DNA from: Chitinophaga pinensis
Lineage (GTDB): Bacteria > Bacteroidota > Bacteroidia > Flavobacteriales_D > Crocinitomicaceae
DNA length: 5,882 nt
Direction: 5' to 3'
Assembly (NCBI GenBank): GCA_945861175.1
Contig: CAMATR010000134.1
Span: 1 to 5,882, forward strand
This document shows positions 1 to 5,882 of the stretch, in pieces; positions within the stretch are counted from its first letter, which is position 1; every line of letters begins with the position of its first letter. Made by a program: the position numbers and the translations under genes. Below the pieces are notes generated by a model. The model had not been told where the DNA came from. It saw only the letters and a list, made by a program, of their open reading frames with translations, and searched no databases.

Positions 1-565
1 GGGTTCAATCGTTCGAGGTCCATTGGCGATGTGCGAGGAAAGTGCGTTGAAATTGGGAGCTAAAATCTATGGTGCAACGACATTAGGTCCATATTGCAAA
101 GTAGGAGGAGAGGTCAATAATGTTGTTTTTCAAGCCTATTCAAACAAAGGTCACGATGGATTTTTAGGAAATGCACTAATTGGTGAATGGTGCAACCTAG
201 GTGCAGATACCAACACCTCAAACCTGAAGAACAATTATGGATTGGCGGATACCTATTCCTATGAAACAAATGGACAGGTGAAAACAGATGTTCAATTCAT
301 GGGTGTTTGCATGGGCGACCATTCTAAATGCGGCATCAATACGATGTTTAATACGGGCACTGTTACCGGAGTCTCTTCTAATATTTTTGGCGCTGGTTTT
401 CCTTCGAAATTTATTCCTTCATTCACGTGGGGAGGTGCTGAAGGAAGTGAACCTTTTCGCTTTGAGAAAGCCGTTGAATATGCGAATAATATGATGTCAA
501 GAAGAGGGATTCAATTGTCTTCTGAAGAAATTGCTATCCTGCAATATATTCACGACGTACAATAA
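1..565 (+). CDS. GlmU-like sugar nucleotidyltransferase/acetyltransferase, C-terminal part (5' partial)
   Basis: The frame is open from base 2 (GSIVRGPLAMCEES...) to a TAA at 563-565, so the TTG at 23 and ATG at 29 are internal codons and the real start lies left of the window. The roughly 187 visible residues form a left-handed beta-helix (hexapeptide-repeat) domain, seen in turns such as AKIYGATTLGPYCKVGGEV and GNALIGEWCNLGAD. The stretch SNKGHDGFLGNALIGEWCNL lines up by eye with the GlmU acetyltransferase core (GH-x3-LG, N-[IL]-G-A); its His codon is 152-154. Bacteroidota have a GlmU-type family with an N-terminal nucleotidyltransferase-like half, thought to make UDP-GlcNAc from GlcN-1-P in the cytosol for peptidoglycan and surface glycans. 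That half is outside the window. Several residues that bind substrate in E. coli GlmU look substituted here (see findings), so the exact substrate is inferred. Another hexapeptide-repeat acyltransferase with a different sugar substrate is the alternative. Confidence 0.85.
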   Translation, partial: GSIVRGPLAMCEESALKLGAKIYGATTLGPYCKVGGEVNNVVFQAYSNKGHDGFLGNALIGEWCNLGADTNTSNLKNNYGLADTYSYETNGQVKTDVQFMGVCMGDHSKCGINTMFNTGTVTGVSSNIFGAGFPSKFIPSFTWGGAEGSEPFRFEKAVEYANNMMSRRGIQLSSEEIAILQYIHDVQ

Positions 566-616
566 GACAAAATTACCGATTCTTTCAATTGGCACTTGAT
601 TTGACAATTGCAAATG

Positions 617-630
617 GTCTTTTAAAAGGC
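617..630. repeat. 14-base near-palindrome between glmU-like gene and lon
   Basis: The core CTTTTAAAAG (619-628) is a perfect palindrome, and the flanking pair 617/630 (G/C) also matches; 618/629 is a T/G mismatch. With no loop bases it is not a terminator hairpin. Dyad symmetry of this kind suits a dimeric DNA-binding protein, but AT palindromes are frequent by chance. Confidence 0.2.
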
Positions 631-690
631 AGGTTTCAGCGAACTCTTTTGATGTATCTTTTGAAATTAACTGACACTTTGACTTAAAAT

Positions 691-698
691 TAGATTTG
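691..698 (+). promoter_or_regulatory. Candidate lon promoter, Bacteroidota -7 element
   Basis: TAGATTTG exactly fits the Bacteroidota -7 consensus TAnnTTTG. Transcription would start near 703-708, giving a leader of about 40 bases before the ATG at 747. No clean -33 TTG lies at the usual 19-21 base spacing; the nearest upstream TTTTG (659-663) is 27 bases away. An eight-base motif with two free positions can arise by chance in AT-rich DNA, so this rests on its position just ahead of lon. Confidence 0.35.
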
Positions 699-746
699 AT
701 GTTGTTGCAAATGCACAACACTAAAAAAAAGCTAGCAATTCATAAT

Positions 747-3191
747 ATGAACGATATTTTTGAACCAGAATTATTTCAGTTAAGTGCATTGGATGGTGAT
801 GCAGATTTCATTCCGTTGATCACAGCTGAGGAGGAAGAAAATATGAACAAACAGGTTTTTCCTGACGAACTTCCGATACTTCCCCTTCGAAATAATGTTC
901 TTTTTCCTGGAGTAGTCATTCCTATTACAGTGGGTAGAGACAAATCAATTAAACTCATTCAGGAAGCAAATAAAGGAAATAAAATAATTGGCGTTGTTTC
1001 GCAAAAAAATCAGGAAGAGGAATCACCCGAATTTAGTGATTTACATTCTGTCGGAACGGTGGCACAAATTATCCGAATGCTGAAAATGCCGGATGGCAGC
1101 ACAACTGTAATTATTCAAGGAAAACGTCGTTTTCAAATCGTTCAGCCATTACAAACAGAACCCTACATGAAAGGGATTGTGCGAATGATAGATGAAATTC
1201 CATTTGACCCAAAGAATAAAGATCTTGATTTGAAATTTAAAACGATTAAAGATCTCGCGTTACAAATTATTAGAGATAGTCCAAATATCCCTTCTGAAGC
1301 ATCATTTGCATTAGGAAATATTGAAAGTCCTACTTTTTTAGTCAATTTCATATCTTCAAATATGAATGCAGATGTATCCAAAAAACAGGATATGTTGGAA
1401 GAATTGGATATGTCTAAGAGACTTGTGAAAATCATGGAACACCTGACACTTGAAATTCAAATGTTAGAGATGCGGAATGAGATTCAGACAAAGGTTCGAA
1501 AAGATATGGATAAGCAGCAACGGGAATATTTCTTGCACCAACAAATGCGAACTATTCAAGATGAGCTGGGTGACAATCCACAAGAACAAGATGTAAGAGA
1601 TTTGGGAGACCGTGCCTTGTCTAAAAAATGGGATGAGAGAATAGCTAAATTATTCTACAAAGAATTGGATAAATTACAGCGGATGAATCCTCAGGGAGCT
1701 GAGTATACGGTTCAAATGAACTATCTTGATTTGTTGCTCGATCTTCCTTGGAGTGAATATTCAACTGATAATCTTGATCTAAAGCGCGCAAGAAAAATTT
1801 TGGAACGCGATCATTATGGATTAGAAAAAGTGAAAGAACGAATTCTAGAATACCTTGCTGTTCTGAAGTTGAAGGGAAACATGAAATCACCAATACTTTG
1901 TTTCTATGGACCTCCTGGTGTAGGAAAAACCTCTTTAGGGAAATCAATTGCAGAGGCATTAGGAAGAAAATACATACGTATGTCATTGGGTGGATTGCAT
2001 GATGAATCTGAGATCCGAGGTCATCGTAAAACATACATTGGAGCCATGCCTGGGCGAGTTATTCAAAATATTAAAAAGGCAGAAAGTTCTAATCCTGTAT
2101 TCGTTTTAGATGAGGTAGATAAATTAGGAAGAGGTAATCACGGTGATCCTTCATCAGCATTATTAGAAGTACTTGATCCAGAGCAAAATAGCGCCTTTTA
2201 TGATAATTATGTTGAAACAGAATTTGATTTATCTCGCGTAATGTTTATTGCTACAGCCAATAATTTATCGGCCATTCAAGGACCTTTGCGAGATAGAATG
2301 GAAATCATTGAAGTAAATGGCTACACAATCGAGGAAAAGATTGAAATCGCAAAACGACACCTATTGCCGAAACAAATTGAAGAACATGGGATCACGAAAA
2401 AAGATATTTCAATTGACAAAAAAGTCCTTGAAAAGTTGGTTGAGGAGTATACCAATGAGTCTGGTGTCCGAGGAATGAATAAAATGGTGGCTAAAATTGT
2501 TCGAAATAGAGCACGTCAAATTGCAATGGAAGAACCATTTGATGTGAAAATCTCTATTGACGACTTGTTTACTGTATTAGGTGCAGGCAGAGGTCGAACC
2601 AAGTATGAAAATAATGAAGTTGCAGGCGTAGTAACAGGATTAGCTTGGACTTCAGTTGGTGGAGATATTTTATTTATTGAGTCTTCGATTACAAAAGGAA
2701 AAGGTAAGTTGACGCTTACAGGGAACCTAGGAGATGTAATGAAAGAATCTGCCGTTATCGCCCTCGAATTTTTAAAGGCACACAGTGGCTGGCTCAATTT
2801 GAATCAGGAAGTTTTTGATAATTACAATGTCCATATGCACGTGCCTGAGGGAGCAACGCCAAAGGATGGTCCAAGTGCAGGTATAACGATGTTAACTTCT
2901 TTAGCTTCTCTATTCACACAAAGAAGGGTCAAGAAGAACTTAGCCATGACGGGAGAAATCACATTGCGTGGCGAGGTTTTAGCCGTCGGAGGAATAAAAG
3001 AGAAGATTTTAGCTGCTAAAAGAGCTGGGATTAAGGAAATCATTCTTTGTTCCAAGAATCGTAAGGATGTTGATGAAATTAATCAGGATTACCTCAAAGG
3101 ATTGGAATTTCACTTTGTTTCAACAATGAGAGAAGTACTCAATATCGCACTTTTGGACCAAATAGTGAAAGAACCAGTTGCTATCAACTAA
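747..3191 (+). CDS. lon: ATP-dependent Lon protease (endopeptidase La)
   Basis: This is a complete Lon of 814 residues from ATG 747, the usual length. Lon is a cytosolic homohexamer that unfolds and degrades misfolded and selected regulatory proteins using ATP. In order: an acidic leader (1-41); the LON substrate-binding domain (about 42-245, opening LPILPLRNNVLFPG); a helical, coiled-coil linker (about 245-300, with KQQREYFLHQQMRTIQDELG); the AAA+ module with Walker A GPPGVGKT (388-395), Walker B VFVLDE (451-456), sensor 1 IATANN, an arginine in LRDRME (515-519) and sensor 2 in GVRG (R575); then the serine protease domain with Ser710 in DGPSAG and Lys753 in GGIKEK. The Ser-Lys gap of 43 equals that of E. 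coli Lon (S679/K722). The frame opens earlier (TTG 696, ATG 711), but homologues begin near residue 1 as numbered here and the candidate promoter overlaps TTG 696. An A-rich stretch (722-730) stands in for a Shine-Dalgarno. Confidence 0.97.
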   Translation: MNDIFEPELFQLSALDGDADFIPLITAEEEENMNKQVFPDELPILPLRNNVLFPGVVIPITVGRDKSIKLIQEANKGNKIIGVVSQKNQEEESPEFSDLHSVGTVAQIIRMLKMPDGSTTVIIQGKRRFQIVQPLQTEPYMKGIVRMIDEIPFDPKNKDLDLKFKTIKDLALQIIRDSPNIPSEASFALGNIESPTFLVNFISSNMNADVSKKQDMLEELDMSKRLVKIMEHLTLEIQMLEMRNEIQTKVRKDMDKQQREYFLHQQMRTIQDELGDNPQEQDVRDLGDRALSKKWDERIAKLFYKELDKLQRMNPQGAEYTVQMNYLDLLLDLPWSEYSTDNLDLKRARKILERDHYGLEKVKERILEYLAVLKLKGNMKSPILCFYGPPGVGKTSLGKSIAEALGRKYIRMSLGGLHDESEIRGHRKTYIGAMPGRVIQNIKKAESSNPVFVLDEVDKLGRGNHGDPSSALLEVLDPEQNSAFYDNYVETEFDLSRVMFIATANNLSAIQGPLRDRMEIIEVNGYTIEEKIEIAKRHLLPKQIEEHGITKKDISIDKKVLEKLVEEYTNESGVRGMNKMVAKIVRNRARQIAMEEPFDVKISIDDLFTVLGAGRGRTKYENNEVAGVVTGLAWTSVGGDILFIESSITKGKGKLTLTGNLGDVMKESAVIALEFLKAHSGWLNLNQEVFDNYNVHMHVPEGATPKDGPSAGITMLTSLASLFTQRRVKKNLAMTGEITLRGEVLAVGGIKEKILAAKRAGIKEIILCSKNRKDVDEINQDYLKGLEFHFVSTMREVLNIALLDQIVKEPVAIN

Positions 3192-3197
3192 CAACTG
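3175..3197. terminator. Possible bidirectional terminator between convergent genes
   Basis: CAGTTG (3175-3180) and CAACTG (3192-3197) are inverted repeats around an 11-base loop, overlapping the lon stop codon. An alternative shorter hairpin pairs AGTTG (3176-3180) with CAACT (3185-3189) over a 4-base loop. T-rich sequence follows on the plus strand from about 3201 (CTTGCTTTTAATCC, then CTTCTTTTT). The stem is short and not GC-rich, and there is no immediate U-tract, so it is a weak candidate that could serve transcripts from either side. Confidence 0.3.
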
Positions 3198-3207
3198 AAT
3201 CTTGCTT

Positions 3208-5882
3208 TTAATCCTTCTTTTTAATGTAAGGTGCCGGTACTTTTTCTAATGACTCCTGAATTGAATTAATACGATTTTCATATTGTTTAATCTTCGCATT
3301 AACTGCTTGGTATTCCTCCTCAATTATTAATTTATGTTGCTTTTGAGAATTTGTAACTCCTGTGGTATTGTCAGAAACCATGTATTCAATTAAACCTAAT
3401 CTATCTGTTATCCCGGGACTTGTCTCAAATTCTTTGGATGCTTTGATTCCATCTCCATATAGCTGAACAGCACATTCTTCCGCAAGTATTTTCAGTTCAT
3501 TGACTTCTTTTAATAATTTAAGGTCAGTCTTGGGATAGGTTAGTAACGCTGTTTGTGTCAACTTTAATTTTTCATTTGATTCAGAGAGTGTTTTTCTGGA
3601 AACCGCAACTTTTCTATTTAATTCCAGTAATTCATTTCTAAACTGTTCTAATTCAATTGGTTCTTGAGCCAATAATGTTTGATTATTTAATCCGATAACT
3701 TTAAAAGAAACTTTTGCGGAAAGTGTATCAATTTTGCCATTGTCTAATTTGAGAACTTGAACATAGTAAGTTCCTGGCTGGACAAGAAATCCATTATTTT
3801 TATTTGAAAAATTGTCTATCTCAATTGGATTTGTTCCTTCAGTTCTTAAATTCCAGGTAATGCGAGAAACACCTTTATTCACACTGCTGATTAATCTTCT
3901 AACTTCTTGTTCTTTTGAATTAGAAACAATGTAAATTAATTGCGCAGATTCCTGTAATTTCTCTTTTCTCAAATCTTCGAAAGTAGGGTAGGAAAGATCC
4001 TTTTTATCTTTCTCTAGATTTTTTTCTTTTTCTTGACGAATAGATTTGAATGATTTAAATTCATCTTTTAGTAACAAGGTGAAAGTTGCACCGGGTTGTG
4101 TGTTTGGAGTTGCCCACAAGTTCGCTCCCTGAAATCCAGTTCCTTCAAGACCAAGTGGATCAGCTTGCACATAAAGTAAGGCATCTGCAATTGGAAACAA
4201 ATGTGCTTGTTTGTCAATGTTAGTCTTATTTAGCTCTCTAAGGGGGCTGTAATTATCTAATACATAAAACCCTCTTCCAAAGGTTGCAGCAACTAAATCA
4301 TTTTCTCTTTTTTGAATATCAAGATCGTATACCGCAATTGTAGGTAAGCCATTTATTTTTGTCCAATTTTTGCCGCCATCATTGGTGAAATAAGCACCGA
4401 ATTCGGTTCCCACAAACAAAAGGTTTGGATCAATATGGTCTTGTTTTAGGCAATAAACCGAGCCTCTTAGCGGTAAATTCCCACTAATGGACACCCATGT
4501 TTTTCCATTGTCTAAGCTCTTGAGAATGTAGGGCTTAAAATCGCCTGATCGGTGATTATTAAATACAGCAAACACCTCTTTTTCATTATGTTGAGATGCC
4601 GTAAGCATGTTGACTCTCGAATTTGCTGGTATACCAGGGAAGGTTGCTTGTTTTTTCCATGTTTTCCCGTCATCTTCAGATAATTGAATCAATCCATCGT
4701 CTGTTCCAGCATACAATAAACCTTTCTTTTTTGGCGATTCGTCAAGTGCAACAATATTTCCGTAAATGGTTGTGGAGGCATTTTTCATAATTGCATCAAT
4801 CGACCAAACCTGTCCCATCACTTTCAGTCTGTTTCTGTCGATTTGTTGCGTCAGATCTGGTGAAATAACGCTCCAATCATCTCCACGATTGATGGTTTTA
4901 AATACTTTATTTGCAGCAAAATAAAGTGTTTTATGATCATGGGGAGACACGAATAACGGTGAGTCCCAGTTCCAGCGATAGGCAGATTCTCCCTTTTGAG
5001 GAAGAGGTTGAATATATACCTTTTCACCTGAAGCCCGATCGTGACGAACTAAAAACCCATACTGTGCTTGGGCATATGTGATATTTGGGTCGGTAGGATC
5101 GCACGCCGATTCAAATCCATCACCTCCGTTGGTTATGAACCAGTCTTCATTCATTATACCACCTATGTTGTTCGTTTCAGATGGTCCTCCCATTGAATTG
5201 TTATCCTGCGTTCCTCCATAAATATTGTAAAATGGATAGTCGTTATCTGTGGCCACTTTATAGAATTGAATAATTGGTAGATTGGAATAATAACGCCATT
5301 GTTGCGCATGATTGTATGTTTCATAGATTCCGCCATCGCAACCGGCAATCCAGTGATTTGTATTTGTTGGATCAATCCAAATTGTGTGATTATCAACATG
5401 TTTTTGGTGTTCACCTGTTTGCTTAAAATTCTTACCTCCATCCTCTGTATGGTGCATGTAGGTGTCCATTGCAAATACTTTTTCCTTATTAAAAGGATCG
5501 CAGATGATTTCTTGGTAATAGTTTCCGCTGGTATTGAATCCGGACATTTTACTCCAACTTTCACCTTTATTAGTAGATCTATAAAAACCGCCCTTGTCAT
5601 CTCTACCTTCAACAATTGCATAGACAAAATTGGGATCTGCAGGAGAAACAGCTAGGCCAATTCTGCCCATTTGATTCTTTGGTAATCCTGAAATAATCTC
5701 TCTCCAAGTTGTTCCTCCGTCAGTTGATTTATAAATAGATGATTCTGGTCCACCGCCGATATATGTCCACTCGTGTCTTCTTCTTTGATGAGCCGCAGCA
5801 TAAAGAATAGTTGGATTTTCAGGGTCAATTGCAATTTCTGAAATACCAGTTTCGTCCGAAATAAAGAGTGAACGATTCCAAG
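3208..5882 (-). CDS. BNR/Asp-box (VPS10/sortilin-like) beta-propeller protein, 'glycosyl hydrolase'-type, 5' partial
   Basis: The frame stays open from the right edge (first whole codon at 5880, WNRSLFISDETGISEIAIDP) to a TAA at 3208-3210, giving 890 visible residues. The ATG at 5670 is internal: the 70 codons before it already hold a propeller repeat with Asp-box STDGGTTW (5704-5727). Further Asp-box-like repeats lie near 5547-5594, 5425-5449, 4871-4893, 4657-4683, 4495-4518 and 4362-4388. Beta-propeller therefore covers about 4250-5882. After it come a charged linker (about 3985-4075), a FlgD/Ig-like beta segment (about 3691-3945, with GVSRITWNLRTEGT and a PGTYYVQV strand) and a helical coiled-coil tail (about 3211-3690) ending KKKD. 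Family members are about 1,000-1,100 residues, so the export signal and first repeats are probably missing. They are often named glycosyl hydrolase or sortilin-like, but I see no evidence of a catalytic site; function is unknown. An envelope or secreted location is inferred. It is convergent with lon. Confidence 0.9.
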   Translation of the reverse strand, partial: WNRSLFISDETGISEIAIDPENPTILYAAAHQRRRHEWTYIGGGPESSIYKSTDGGTTWREIISGLPKNQMGRIGLAVSPADPNFVYAIVEGRDDKGGFYRSTNKGESWSKMSGFNTSGNYYQEIICDPFNKEKVFAMDTYMHHTEDGGKNFKQTGEHQKHVDNHTIWIDPTNTNHWIAGCDGGIYETYNHAQQWRYYSNLPIIQFYKVATDNDYPFYNIYGGTQDNNSMGGPSETNNIGGIMNEDWFITNGGDGFESACDPTDPNITYAQAQYGFLVRHDRASGEKVYIQPLPQKGESAYRWNWDSPLFVSPHDHKTLYFAANKVFKTINRGDDWSVISPDLTQQIDRNRLKVMGQVWSIDAIMKNASTTIYGNIVALDESPKKKGLLYAGTDDGLIQLSEDDGKTWKKQATFPGIPANSRVNMLTASQHNEKEVFAVFNNHRSGDFKPYILKSLDNGKTWVSISGNLPLRGSVYCLKQDHIDPNLLFVGTEFGAYFTNDGGKNWTKINGLPTIAVYDLDIQKRENDLVAATFGRGFYVLDNYSPLRELNKTNIDKQAHLFPIADALLYVQADPLGLEGTGFQGANLWATPNTQPGATFTLLLKDEFKSFKSIRQEKEKNLEKDKKDLSYPTFEDLRKEKLQESAQLIYIVSNSKEQEVRRLISSVNKGVSRITWNLRTEGTNPIEIDNFSNKNNGFLVQPGTYYVQVLKLDNGKIDTLSAKVSFKVIGLNNQTLLAQEPIELEQFRNELLELNRKVAVSRKTLSESNEKLKLTQTALLTYPKTDLKLLKEVNELKILAEECAVQLYGDGIKASKEFETSPGITDRLGLIEYMVSDNTTGVTNSQKQHKLIIEEEYQAVNAKIKQYENRINSIQESLEKVPAPYIKKKD

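Larger units (their letters stand above)
598..713 (+). repeat. Imperfect direct repeat pair in the gap upstream of lon
   Basis: GATTTGA followed by TTGCAAATG occurs twice: at 598-616 with 3 bases between the halves (cAA region at 605-607), and at 693-713 with 5 bases between them (700-704). Both halves are identical in each copy. The copies are about 95 bases apart, and the second covers the -7 candidate and its predicted start point. It could be a regulator-binding pair, or chance in an AT-rich spacer. Confidence 0.3.

Noticed and set aside
586..610. CAATTG repeated at 586-591 and 605-610, considered as a terminator for the glmU-like gene
   Set aside because: Each copy is itself a palindrome, so any stem would be six AT-rich pairs with no T-tract after it; too weak to call a terminator.
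655..663. TATCTTTTG as a second Bacteroidota -7 element
   Set aside because: It carries one T too many against TAnnTTTG, has no good -33 partner, and TAGATTTG at 691-698 is an exact match nearer to lon.
497..721. Open frame of 74 codons on the minus strand across the glmU-like 3' end and the gap before lon
   Set aside because: It overlaps a confident gene and the candidate lon promoter, its composition looks like reversed AT-rich spacer, and I recognise no domain in it.
566..746. CIRCE-type heat-shock operator upstream of lon
   Set aside because: I looked for TTAGCACTC-N9-GAGTGCTAA and saw nothing resembling it.
1645..2034. Minus-strand frame of 129 codons opposite the Lon AAA+ region
   Set aside because: It is antisense to the highly conserved Walker A region of lon and has no recognisable protein features; a coding shadow.
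5163..5655. Frames of 154 codons (minus) and 118 codons (plus) within the propeller gene
   Set aside because: Both overlap conserved propeller sequence (the HVDNHTIWIDP and GGTQDN regions) and look like out-of-frame translations of it.
5652..5834. Minus-strand frame of 60 codons at the right edge
   Set aside because: It lies in a different frame from the 70 propeller-gene codons, which match family wording and contain an Asp-box; it is a shadow of that gene.

Overview
The window looks like chromosomal DNA of a Bacteroidota bacterium, most likely of the Flavobacteriales or a near relative. It is AT-rich. The Lon protein has the acidic N-terminal leader and overall wording typical of Bacteroidota Lon. 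The GlmU-like protein belongs to the Bacteroidota type, and the large BNR/VPS10-like protein is of a kind very common in that phylum. No strong Shine-Dalgarno sequence precedes lon, and the best promoter-like element has the Bacteroidota -7 form (TAnnTTTG). Genus cannot be told from this window.

Layout from left to right. (1) Bases 1-565, plus strand: the C-terminal part of a GlmU-like sugar-phosphate acetyl-/nucleotidyltransferase, cut by the left edge. (2) Bases 566-746: a 181-base gap with a candidate lon promoter, a pair of imperfect direct repeats and a near-palindrome. (3) Bases 747-3191, plus strand: a complete lon gene for the ATP-dependent AAA+ protease, with all catalytic motifs intact. 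(4) Bases 3192-3207: only 16 bases separate two convergent stop codons, with an inverted repeat overlapping the end of lon. (5) Bases 3208-5882, minus strand: a large BNR/Asp-box, VPS10/sortilin-like beta-propeller protein with a C-terminal FlgD/Ig-like segment and coiled coil. It is cut at its N-terminus by the right edge.

The three genes do not form an evident pathway. The first serves cell-envelope sugar-nucleotide metabolism, Lon is cytosolic protein quality control, and the third is probably exported and of unknown biochemical role. lon probably has its own promoter, and the third gene is a separate transcription unit. I see no mobile element, CRISPR array, RNA gene or phage gene, and nothing that amounts to an undescribed system. 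The most useful observations are the substituted active-site positions in the GlmU-like protein, the start-site question for lon, and the fact that the third gene continues in frame past its first visible methionine to the window edge.
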